Part shown: positions 1 through 6,995 of the stretch, piece after piece
How the letters are laid out: the number at the start of each line of letters is the position of its first letter
Numbering within the stretch: position 1 is the stretch's first letter
NCBI GenBank assembly: GCA_040877875.1
Contig: JBBDNC010000119.1
Location: 1 to 18,645, forward strand
Direction of reading: 5' to 3'
Length of the DNA: 18,645 nucleotides
Source of the DNA: JBBDNC01 sp040877875
GTDB lineage: Bacteria > Bacteroidota > Rhodothermia > Balneolales > Balneolaceae
The notes under the pieces: model-generated
Told to the model about the DNA's origin: nothing
Databases searched by the model: none
The model's input: only the letters and a program-made list of their open reading frames with translations
Translations under genes and position numbers: made by a program

Positions 1-1
1 A

Positions 2-1705
2 GGTCCCAACAACCTCCACTACGGCTTTGACAACAAGATCTGGGGGGTAACCGGATACTCTGCATTTGAAGGGACAGTTGGAGGGAAAGAACACAAATTC
101 AGCTCCGGAATTTACAAGTTCCAGCCAGACGGCTCTTCATTGGAATATATTTCAAATACGACGAATAATACCTGGGGACTGGGTTTTAATGAAGAAGGTC
201 TTGTGTTTGCTTCGACTGCAAATCGAAACCCGGCCGTTTTTAGTGCCGTGCCGAACAGGTTCTATCGAAGTATTCGCGGACAGGTGAGCGGCCAGAGCGG
301 AACTCCGAGATTACATATGATCTCCAATACTTCGCGGATTTATCCGATTATGGAAGATGTTCGACAGGTGGATCAACACGGGCATTATACAGCCGGTTCG
401 GGATTTCATATTTATACGGCAAGAAATTTTCCTGAATCATACTGGAATCGAAGAGCTTTCGTCGCCGAACCGACCGGTCATCTTTTGGGAGAATTCATTT
501 TGGAACCGAATGGTAGTGACTATTATGCTCATAATGCTTGGAATATGCTTGCAAGCCGGGACGAATGGTTTTCACCGATTCAGACAAAAACAGGTCCGGA
601 CGGGACACTATGGATGATTGACTGGTACAACCTGGTGATTCAGCATAACCCGTTTCCCGAAGGATGGGAAAGAGGGGAAGGCAATGCTTATGTAACAGAT
701 CTGAGAGATCAGAATCATGCCAGAATCTATCGAATCATTTATAAGGACGGTGAGGATAAATATCAGAAATTCGATTTAGGTGACGCGACTCCTTCCGAAT
801 GGGTACAGGCCTTGAATCACGAGAATATGTTTTGGCGGCTGACCGCTCAGAGGCTGCTGGTTGAACGGGGAGAGCTCGATGTTCTGCCACAACTTTTTGA
901 ACAGGTACGGAACCAGGAAATTGATGAGCTCGGCTTAAATCCCGGGGCTCTCCATGCGATCTGGACTCTGGATGGTTTGGGGGTTCTGGATGGCTCCCAT
1001 GAGCAAGCTTTGCAGGTCGCCTATCGCGCCTTGCATCATCCGGCTTCATCCGTCCGCCGGGCTGCACTGATGGTAATACCTCGAAACCAACAGTCACTCG
1101 ATAAAATATTAGCGGCTGGAATACTTCCCGTCCCTGAGGTACCCGGCGATATGGACTATACCGTCCCTACCTCCTTGATGATGACTTCGAATCCGCAGGT
1201 TCGTCTTGCGGCGATTCTGGCGGTTGCTGAAATGCCTCAGGATGAACGGGCGGGACGAGCCATTGCAGAACTGATCATTCATCCACAGAATGTAAATGAT
1301 CAGTGGATCCGGGATGCATCCACGGCTGCTGCTGCGCAAAATGAGCAAAGCTTTCTGACTCATATCCTGAAAAAACAGATCCCGCAGAATGCAGACAGTA
1401 CCTATCAGGCAAATATCAGGACTGTCATGGAACGCGTTTCCAGGCATTATGCTTTAGGATCCGATCCTTCTTCTTCGATTGCAGAATTTTTGTACAATCT
1501 TGAAGAAGCGAATCCTGTGATGGGCCTTGGATTTCTTACAGGGGTTTCTGACGGTTGGCCTGAAGATGAAATCCCGTCTTTCACTGAAGATGAAAGGAAC
1601 TTGTTGAACCGCCTTCGTCTGAATTTGCCGGAATCGTATTACGAGAGTCTTGATACTTTATCTGAAAAATGGGGTTCATCTGAAATATTTGGCAGCCGTG
1701 AATAG
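2..1705 (+). CDS. PVC-type propeller/HEAT dehydrogenase-like protein, 3' part (5' partial)
   Basis: The reading frame is open from base 2, so the gene starts left of the window; an internal Met at 140 is not the start. The first ~200 visible residues (GPNNLHYGFDNKIWG, then WGLGF and repeated blade-like strands) resemble the beta-propeller of the 'putative membrane-bound dehydrogenase' family common in Planctomycetes, Verrucomicrobia and Bacteroidota. From about 800 onward the protein turns into helical repeats of HEAT type, for example near LNHENMFWRLTAQRLLVERG and HHPASSVRRAALMVIP. Many relatives end in a c-type haem domain with CxxCH; I see no CxxCH before the stop. A blue copper protein follows 54 bp downstream, probably in the same operon, and could take over electron transfer (inference). 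Likely exported, but the signal peptide would lie outside the window. Substrate unknown, probably a sugar or alcohol. Confidence 0.8.
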   Translation, partial: GPNNLHYGFDNKIWGVTGYSAFEGTVGGKEHKFSSGIYKFQPDGSSLEYISNTTNNTWGLGFNEEGLVFASTANRNPAVFSAVPNRFYRSIRGQVSGQSGTPRLHMISNTSRIYPIMEDVRQVDQHGHYTAGSGFHIYTARNFPESYWNRRAFVAEPTGHLLGEFILEPNGSDYYAHNAWNMLASRDEWFSPIQTKTGPDGTLWMIDWYNLVIQHNPFPEGWERGEGNAYVTDLRDQNHARIYRIIYKDGEDKYQKFDLGDATPSEWVQALNHENMFWRLTAQRLLVERGELDVLPQLFEQVRNQEIDELGLNPGALHAIWTLDGLGVLDGSHEQALQVAYRALHHPASSVRRAALMVIPRNQQSLDKILAAGILPVPEVPGDMDYTVPTSLMMTSNPQVRLAAILAVAEMPQDERAGRAIAELIIHPQNVNDQWIRDASTAAAAQNEQSFLTHILKKQIPQNADSTYQANIRTVMERVSRHYALGSDPSSSIAEFLYNLEEANPVMGLGFLTGVSDGWPEDEIPSFTEDERNLLNRLRLNLPESYYESLDTLSEKWGSSEIFGSRE

Positions 1706-1759
1706 CGGGCCGATTGTATGCATGGATTAAACTCTAAATTAAATTAAAAAGGAATCTAC

Positions 1760-2296
1760 ATGAAAATGAATCACACAGAATTGAACCTGAAATGGGAATT
1801 ACTTCTCATCCCGCTTTTATTCCTCTTTCCGGCTCTTGAAAGTCAGGCTGTCTCGATATACGGCAAAGCTGTAGAGGCGGAACAGTCTGATTTAGCAGCA
1901 GAAAATATTGAATCCGTTTCTGTGGATTCCAGCCGTGTAGTTGAGATACGGTCAACCGGCAGTGATTTGAGTTATGATGTTACGGAGATTAAAGCCAAGG
2001 CAGGAGAGGAGCTGACAATTCGTTATGTAAATGCGAGTGATATGCCTCACAATATTGTCTTGGTTAAAGAAGAAGGAGATATTAACCTGGTGGGGATTGC
2101 AGCTCTGCAAGCTTATGAGAATGATTATATACCGGAAAATGAGATGGATCGGATCATCGCCCATACTGAATTGGCTCGTCCGGGCGATACGGTTGAATTC
2201 ACATTCACCGTACCCCCTCCGGGAACCTATCCCTATATATGCAGCTATCCCGGGCATTTTACATCCATGCAGGGGCGTCTTATTTCGTCGGAGTGA
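1760..2296 (+). CDS. Secreted type-1 copper protein (azurin/plastocyanin-like cupredoxin)
   Basis: A 178-residue protein with an N-terminal signal peptide: Lys-containing start, hydrophobic run LLLIPLLFLFPAL, likely cleavage near residue 30 after SQA. A complete type-1 copper site is visible: His97 in the MPHNIV strand, then Cys161, His166 and Met170 in the C-terminal CSYPGHFTSM loop, with the C-x4-H-x3-M spacing of azurins. It should bind one copper ion and carry single electrons in the periplasm. The start is supported by an AAAAAGGA purine run at 1746-1753, six bases before the ATG. It lies 54 bp after the propeller/HEAT gene on the same strand and before a strong terminator, so the two are probably cotranscribed and the cupredoxin may be that protein's electron acceptor (inference). 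Function as a cupredoxin is very likely; the partner is not proven. Confidence 0.9.
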   Translation: MKMNHTELNLKWELLLIPLLFLFPALESQAVSIYGKAVEAEQSDLAAENIESVSVDSSRVVEIRSTGSDLSYDVTEIKAKAGEELTIRYVNASDMPHNIVLVKEEGDINLVGIAALQAYENDYIPENEMDRIIAHTELARPGDTVEFTFTVPPPGTYPYICSYPGHFTSMQGRLISSE

Positions 2297-2561
2297 TCAG
2301 GACGGCAGCCTGACGGACTTCGTCCGATTGACTGGAAACGCAGGGATTGGAGATATTGTATCCTCTTTATCGATGCATTAGAATTCCGATTCGCCTCAAA
2401 AGAGTAATATAATCTGCTTCGAACCGGTGTACCATCTCGTGAGAATCTTCCAGGTCCGACAGACTCCAGGAGGAAAGTATAAAACGAAGTGGCGTCCCGG
2501 ATCCCTATCAAGGGAAGAGAGAATGCCCGAACCCGATTCGTATAAAACCTGCTTATATTAA
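2297..2561. other. Gene-free spacer after the cupredoxin
   Basis: No convincing gene on either strand. It holds a short hairpin, CGGAC-ttc-GTCCG at 2314-2326, one copy of the dispersed GTCCGACAGACT motif (2452-2470), and ends at the bidirectional terminator. The open frames crossing it overlap the cupredoxin and look like shadows. Confidence 0.5.
2452..2470 (+). repeat. Dispersed intergenic motif, copy 1
   Basis: AGGTCCGACAGACTCCAGG. It shares 14 identical bases (AGGTCCGACAGACT) with the reverse complement of 10276-10289, followed in both by CCAG with one base of offset. It shares GTCCGACAGACT with 15232-15243. All three copies lie in intergenic sequence or at a stop codon. Confidence 0.5.
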
Positions 2562-2609
2562 AATAGCCCCTTCGAAAATCCGGAACTCCGGATTGACAAA
2601 GGGGCTATT
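2562..2609. terminator. Bidirectional hairpin terminator
   Basis: A long interrupted inverted repeat. The outer arms are AATAGCCCCTT (2562-2572) and AAGGGGCTATT (2599-2609). The inner arms are AATCCGG (2577-2583) and CCGGATT (2588-2594), closing on a 4-base AACT loop. A/T-rich flanks lie on both sides. It sits between the plus-strand cupredoxin and the minus-strand MFS permease, which converge here, so it can end transcription from both. Confidence 0.85.
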
Positions 2610-2704
2610 CAATATTTCGTATTGAATGAATCAGGAAATAAAGGAGGGGATTAAAACATATTCCTTTATTGATCATTCATTGCTCATCCCATTTATGTTC
2701 AGGA

Positions 2705-4279
2705 TCAGGTTTGTTCTTCATCGAGGCGAACAACTTTGTATCCACCCTGTCGTTTGTCGTTAATAAACATGATCAGGAATACAATAGCTACCAGGAATGC
2801 AACAGGAGCAACCCAGAAAAAGGACATTCGCCCACCGTAGTTGTCAGCCGGACGAAGAATCTGGGAAGCTTCAGCGGTCAGTTCTTCTTCCTGGGGAATG
2901 CCGGCATCGAGAAGGGCGCGAAGTGCGTTACCTGTCAGGTTACCGTCCAGCTCACCGTTACTTCGGTAATAATCCAATGCGTTTTCAGTATGATTCAACA
3001 CATTTTGAGCATCCACTGCACGGTATCCGAGATCAGCCAGCCTGTCAAGGTCTCCGGCCGCTGCTTCTGCCTGCTGGACATGTTCGGGAAATCGCTCTTC
3101 AACCTGTTCCAGTACACTTACTGTTTGCTCTTCATCCAGTGCATCGGGCAGGTAATCGTCTGCAATTCCTCCCATAATGGCATTTGTACCGCCGGCAGCA
3201 AAGAAGCCCAATCCGATCATTAATACGATACCGAGAGATCCGGATTTAGGGAATCGTTCACTCATCAGTCCGACCATTGTCGGGAAGTAAAACGCCACAC
3301 CACAGGCAAATACGGTACCTGCAAGCATCAGTGGGACCAATCCTGTTTCGATAAAAGCAAACATAAAGAGTCCGATACCCGTTAACACGGAAGCTCCGAG
3401 TAACATACCGGTTGGAGAAAATCTCTCAACAAAGGGGCCGGCAAAAATCCGGAGGACCATCATCAAGCCGCTTATCCATACAAAAACAAGCATTCCGTGA
3501 ACACCGGCAGCCTGCAATACTTCAGGAATCCATCTGCTCGGTCCCATTTCCAGGGATAAGGTGACCATTTTCAGGAAAATAAGACCCAGTACCAGCGGGT
3601 GAGTCAGGGTATAGCGAAATAATTCGCTCATGGGAATACCGGCTTCTGCCGTTTCAGTTTTTGGAAACTTCTCCGGGAGTACCATATACCCATAAATCAG
3701 GATCGGGATATACACAATGGCAATTTGCCAGGTCCAGTGTCCGATATTCATCGGTCCGATGGATCCGGTTTGAACCATTATGAAACCAAGAAGGCCTCCC
3801 ACAACCATTGAACCGGGGAAAAAAGCATGAAAATGGTTCAGTTTTGTAACCTTGTTGTTTGGAAAAAGCGCTGCCGTAAGCGGGTTTCCGGCAATTTCAA
3901 TGAGGCCGTTTCCAGCACCAAATCCGATTGCCCCTCCAAATAAAATCCAGAATGCAAAGGGTTCACCGGCAAACGGGGCCCCGGCAAGAAAAAGGGTTAC
4001 ACCTGCCAAATGACTGAAAAAGGCAAGTTTGGTAGCGGTTTTCAGACCGATCTTCTCAAGTAAGGGTCCGATAACCAAGAGGGATACAGCCATCCCCCAT
4101 AGTGCTGCCCCACCGATATATCCGACCTGTGCATTTGTCAGGATGAACTCTGTTTTTAGCTGAGCCAGAATATTGCTGACCAGCACAAATGAAAACCCTG
4201 TCGGCACAAGTGCAAGACAAATTCCGGTAAAGATCTTTTTCCGGTTTATGTCGTTGAATTTATTTTCTGATGTGTTCAT
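2705..4279 (-). CDS. MFS sugar permease, FucP-like, with ~100-residue insertion
   Basis: A 524-residue major facilitator superfamily protein with about 12 hydrophobic helices. The first half resembles the fucose/glucose permease (FHS) group: VGYIGGAALWG, the loop GPLLEKIGLK after helix 2, and GNPLTAALFPNNKVTKLNHFHAFFPG around residues 130-155. Residues roughly 375-475, between the last two helices, are a hydrophilic Glu/Ala/Leu-rich helical insertion that standard MFS proteins lack. A final membrane helix (VAPVAFLVAIVFLIMFI) and a charged tail follow. It is read divergently from the epimerase gene across a spacer with operator-like repeats, which suggests it imports the sugar handled by the 4612-7793 genes. 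Substrate cannot be read from sequence; a deoxysugar or ketose is a guess. Confidence 0.85.
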   Translation of the reverse strand: MNTSENKFNDINRKKIFTGICLALVPTGFSFVLVSNILAQLKTEFILTNAQVGYIGGAALWGMAVSLLVIGPLLEKIGLKTATKLAFFSHLAGVTLFLAGAPFAGEPFAFWILFGGAIGFGAGNGLIEIAGNPLTAALFPNNKVTKLNHFHAFFPGSMVVGGLLGFIMVQTGSIGPMNIGHWTWQIAIVYIPILIYGYMVLPEKFPKTETAEAGIPMSELFRYTLTHPLVLGLIFLKMVTLSLEMGPSRWIPEVLQAAGVHGMLVFVWISGLMMVLRIFAGPFVERFSPTGMLLGASVLTGIGLFMFAFIETGLVPLMLAGTVFACGVAFYFPTMVGLMSERFPKSGSLGIVLMIGLGFFAAGGTNAIMGGIADDYLPDALDEEQTVSVLEQVEERFPEHVQQAEAAAGDLDRLADLGYRAVDAQNVLNHTENALDYYRSNGELDGNLTGNALRALLDAGIPQEEELTAEASQILRPADNYGGRMSFFWVAPVAFLVAIVFLIMFINDKRQGGYKVVRLDEEQT

Positions 4280-4437
4280 AAATAAGAATCAATATTTCAA
4301 GGTTAGTTAATGAAATGCAATATCAAAAAAATTGATAAAAAAGCAAGTAAATCTGTCAGAGAATATTGAATTCTTTTGTGGATATCAATGAAGAGGTGGT
4401 AACAATATTCCTTTAATTTATTAGACGGGTCCGAAAA

Positions 4438-4475
4438 TTGTAATGGGTTGTAATTTATCATTGTTTAAATTACAA
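4438..4475. promoter_or_regulatory. Cluster of three TTGTAAT half-sites (candidate operator)
   Basis: TTGTAAT occurs at 4438-4444 and again at 4448-4454, exactly 10 bp apart on the same strand. Its reverse complement ATTACAA lies at 4469-4475. The second and third form a 9-bp inverted repeat, TTGTAATTT - 10 bp - AAATTACAA (4448-4475). It lies in the divergent spacer between the permease and epimerase genes, where a sugar-responsive repressor would be expected. No regulator gene is visible in the window. Confidence 0.5.
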
Positions 4476-4529
4476 TGTTAGCTGATTTACTTGCGCTTCT
4501 GATGTTTTGTTTTCACATTTAAATTTAAT

Positions 4530-4545
4530 TGCAATTATAATTGCA
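4530..4545. promoter_or_regulatory. Perfect 16-bp palindrome (candidate operator)
   Basis: TGCAATTATAATTGCA is a perfect palindrome 66 bp upstream of the epimerase start. Its half-site TTGCAAT (4529-4535) differs by one base from the TTGTAAT half-sites 60-90 bp upstream, so one dimeric regulator might bind both. The sequence is AT-rich, so part of the symmetry could be chance. Confidence 0.45.
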
Positions 4546-4611
4546 CAATTGATTCAAAACCGAACAAATCCTCGAACTTTTTTTATCTGAATCTAAAATT
4601 CATACAAGAAT

Positions 4612-5466
4612 ATGAGATACGGCGTCAGCCTCTGGCTATGGACTTCTCCGATTACGAACAATGTCATTGAAAATTATGCTCCGAAAATTGCGCGAATGGG
4701 CTTTGATACTCTTGAGATCCCTATTGAAGAGCCGGGAGAACTGGATTGTTCAAATGCCCGGAAGATCGTTGAGGATTGCGGGATGGATCTAACAACCTGT
4801 GCAGCAATGGGGCCTGGAAGAGACCTGATTCATCCGGAACAGGAAATTCGGAATCAGGGAATGGATTATGTCAAATCTTCTCTGATGGATGCCAGTGAGC
4901 TGGGCGCAAAGAAGTTCGTCGGTCCGCTCTGTTCCGAAATCGGGCGGCTCTGGCAATCAGATGGAGAACAGCGCGAACGGGAAACGGAATTGCTTGTATC
5001 TCAGCTTCATCATCTTGCCGAAGAGGCTGAATCCCGCGGTATCACGTTATGCCTGGAGGCATTGAATCGTTTTGAAACCAGTTTTTTGAACCTGACGAGC
5101 CAGGTGGTTGAAGTGGTCGAGAAAGTAGATCACCCATCCTGTCAGGTCATGATCGACCTGTTTCATGCAGGTATTGAAGAGAAGGATCTGGGAGATGCGA
5201 TCCGGACGGCAGGGGATAAACTCTCCCATTTACAGGTAGCTGAAAATGACAGGGGGACACCGGGTACAGGCCAGTTCGATTGGCAAGGCATTGCAGTCGC
5301 TTTGAAAGAAATCAACTATGACAGCCATGTGATTATTGAAACCTTTTCGAAGGACAATGAATTACTGGCCAAAGCGGCTGCCATCTGGCGACCGCTTGCC
5401 GAAAGTCCGGATCAACTTGCTTCAGATGGCTTGTCGTTTATAAAAGATCTCTTGGGAAATCATTAA
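4612..5466 (+). CDS. Sugar epimerase/isomerase, D-tagatose/D-psicose 3-epimerase family
   Basis: A 284-residue TIM-barrel protein (AP endonuclease 2-type fold) that aligns almost without gaps to ketose 3-epimerases. By comparison with the Agrobacterium D-psicose 3-epimerase, the metal ligands would be Glu149 (CLEALNRFE), Asp182 (MIDLFH) and Glu243 (IIETF). The substrate residues would be Glu155, His185 and Arg214 (ENDRGTPGTG). The remaining metal ligand, normally the second His of an HxH motif, is Gln208 here (SHLQVAENDR). It should interconvert ketoses or keto-sugar derivatives in the cytoplasm, unless the Gln signals a different subfamily or metal geometry. The ATG at 4612 has only a weak purine run upstream. 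First gene of a plus-strand group with the oxidoreductase remnant, second isomerase and PIG-L gene. Confidence 0.85.
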   Translation: MRYGVSLWLWTSPITNNVIENYAPKIARMGFDTLEIPIEEPGELDCSNARKIVEDCGMDLTTCAAMGPGRDLIHPEQEIRNQGMDYVKSSLMDASELGAKKFVGPLCSEIGRLWQSDGEQRERETELLVSQLHHLAEEAESRGITLCLEALNRFETSFLNLTSQVVEVVEKVDHPSCQVMIDLFHAGIEEKDLGDAIRTAGDKLSHLQVAENDRGTPGTGQFDWQGIAVALKEINYDSHVIIETFSKDNELLAKAAAIWRPLAESPDQLASDGLSFIKDLLGNH

Positions 5467-5604
5467 ATATTGGAATAAACCGGTCATTCCCTGTTTGATC
5501 TTCAGGATCGACAAATAAATACTCTCGTGCCTTTTTTCCCATACCTTCTGCCATAAACGGTCAAATCTGTCATTTCGGGTAGTTCAGGTAGGGTATCCGG
5601 AGTC

Positions 5605-5823
5605 AATTTTAACTATACTGGTTATCCTAAAGTTAAATTGGCGAGGGACTTGGTGAAACATGGAGAGCTGGGTAAGATTAGAAAAATTGTTGTTATTTAT
5701 CCGCAAGGCTGGTTGGCTAACCCGGTTGAAAAAGAAGCAGTTAGTTCAGTTCTGATGTCACTCTTGACGGATCATCCGAATGTGCAGTTTAATTTTTATC
5801 GGACGGCCAGTCAAAGATTGTGA
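5605..5823 (+). pseudogene. Remnant of a Gfo/Idh/MocA-family oxidoreductase
   Basis: The frame ending at 5823 encodes NFNYTGYPKVKLARDLVKHG followed by ELGKIRKIVVIYPQGWLANP. That is the segment just after the nucleotide-binding domain in Gfo/Idh/MocA sugar dehydrogenases (NYTGYP...ARxLVxxGxLGxIRxVxVEYPQGWL). Full-length members have about 350-400 residues with an N-terminal Rossmann GxGxxG motif. Here only ~70 residues remain and no Rossmann sequence lies upstream. The similarity fades after about EKEAV (5750). The frame is closed upstream by a TAA at 5554, and there is no ATG start. It lies between two sugar isomerase genes, where an intact NAD(P)-dependent sugar dehydrogenase is commonly found. 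Read as a deletion remnant. Confidence 0.75.
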
Positions 5824-5872
5824 TGTGGAAATACATTAATTTTTCGAATTCGTTGAAACGTTAAGTAAAAAT

Positions 5873-5878
5873 AAGGAG
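5873..5878 (+). promoter_or_regulatory. Strong ribosome binding site of the second isomerase
   Basis: AAGGAG eight bases before the ATG at 5887. Stronger than at most starts in this window; it fixes the start codon. Confidence 0.7.
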
Positions 5879-5886
5879 ATCGTACC

Positions 5887-6852
5887 ATGAAATTAGGAAT
5901 GTTAACCGTCATGATGGCCGAACGACCCTTGGAGGAAGTACTGGACCTGATGGCAAGTTATAACATGGAATCCGTTGAGTTGTTTTCTGGACCATTGTTT
6001 AATAATTCTCATTGTAATCCGGATGAACTACTCAAAGATGAATCCAAAGTAAAAGAGCTTCAAAAGATGATTGCAGACAGGGATATGTTTATCAGTGCTT
6101 TGTCCTGTCATGGTAATCCCCTGCATCCGGATCCAGAGATCGGGACAGTTCATGCAAAGGGTATTCGTGACAGTATTCTTGTTGCTGAAAAACTGGGTGT
6201 GGACAATATTATTACATTTTCCGGTTGTCCTGAAGGGGCCGAGGGAGACAAAACTCCCAATTGGGTACATGAACCGTGGCCGGATTGGTTTCCGGAAATC
6301 CTGGAATGGCAATGGGAAGAAAAACTCATTCCGTTCTGGACAGAGATGGCTGCTTTTGCCAGAAAGCATAACGTCAAACATATCTGTTTTGAGTTGCACC
6401 CTGGAGATATGCTGTATAATCCTGAAACCTTGTTCCGATTGCGGGAGGCTGTCGGTGAGGAAATCTGCTGTAATTATGATATGAGTAATCTGGAGTGGAT
6501 GGGAATGGATACCCTTGAAGTGATCCTGGAATTAGGCGAGACGATCAAGCATGTACATGCCAAAGATGCCAAAACCTATAGGCGGAATGCTGCCATCAAT
6601 GGAACCTTGGATGCAAAGTCATTAGGGGATCACCTGAACAGGTCATGGAATTTCAGAACTATTGGATATGGTCACGGAGAAGAGTACTGGACCCAGTTTT
6701 TAATAAATCTTCGTATGATTGGCTATGATCATGTTCTGAGTATTGAGCATGAGGATGGATTGATGTCGCCTGAAGAAGGTCTGGACAAAGCCGTAAACTA
6801 CCTGAACAAGATCATCCTGAGAGAAGATCCTGGGCCTATGCACTGGGTATAA
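5887..6852 (+). CDS. Sugar phosphate isomerase/epimerase family TIM-barrel enzyme
   Basis: A 321-residue cytosolic xylose-isomerase-like TIM barrel. Candidate metal ligands, in the usual strand-end positions, are Glu169 (CFELHPGD), Asp198 (CNYDMSN), His224 of an intact HxH motif (KHVHAKDAK) and Glu287 (SIEHED). The long loop with WVHEPWPDWFPE around residues 125-140 and the C-terminal segment with LREDPGPMHWV are typical of the larger isomerases found beside Gfo/Idh/MocA oxidoreductases. It follows the oxidoreductase remnant by 63 bp and precedes the PIG-L gene by 143 bp on the same strand. Substrate unknown; inositols, keto-glycosides or other unusual sugars are typical of the group. Unlike the epimerase at 4612-5466, it keeps the complete metal site. 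Confidence 0.88.
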   Translation: MKLGMLTVMMAERPLEEVLDLMASYNMESVELFSGPLFNNSHCNPDELLKDESKVKELQKMIADRDMFISALSCHGNPLHPDPEIGTVHAKGIRDSILVAEKLGVDNIITFSGCPEGAEGDKTPNWVHEPWPDWFPEILEWQWEEKLIPFWTEMAAFARKHNVKHICFELHPGDMLYNPETLFRLREAVGEEICCNYDMSNLEWMGMDTLEVILELGETIKHVHAKDAKTYRRNAAINGTLDAKSLGDHLNRSWNFRTIGYGHGEEYWTQFLINLRMIGYDHVLSIEHEDGLMSPEEGLDKAVNYLNKIILREDPGPMHWV

Positions 6853-6995
6853 ATGATGACTTCCAGATATACTTAATTGTACCTAGAATCTTATGGCATT
6901 TTTATGTAGAAGTTTCTGATGAAAATCAAACAAAGATGCTGAAATAACTGGAAGTAGAATCGACTTCGCTTCGACATTCTGGAGAAGGTGCCAAA

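Noticed and set aside
2031..2511. Overlapping frames across the cupredoxin end and following spacer, both strands (88-116 codons)
   Set aside because: They overlap the well-supported cupredoxin in other frames, show no domain pattern, and their composition is as expected for shadow frames.
2669..3223. 184-codon plus-strand frame opposite the permease gene
   Set aside because: It is antisense to an unmistakable 12-helix transporter; Cys/Ser-rich with no recognisable domain.
5467..5604. Minus-strand open frames in the spacer after the epimerase (one reading KKAREYLFVDPEDQTG)
   Set aside because: Looks protein-like for ~30 codons but has no good start, overlaps the epimerase end and the oxidoreductase remnant, and no family is recognisable.
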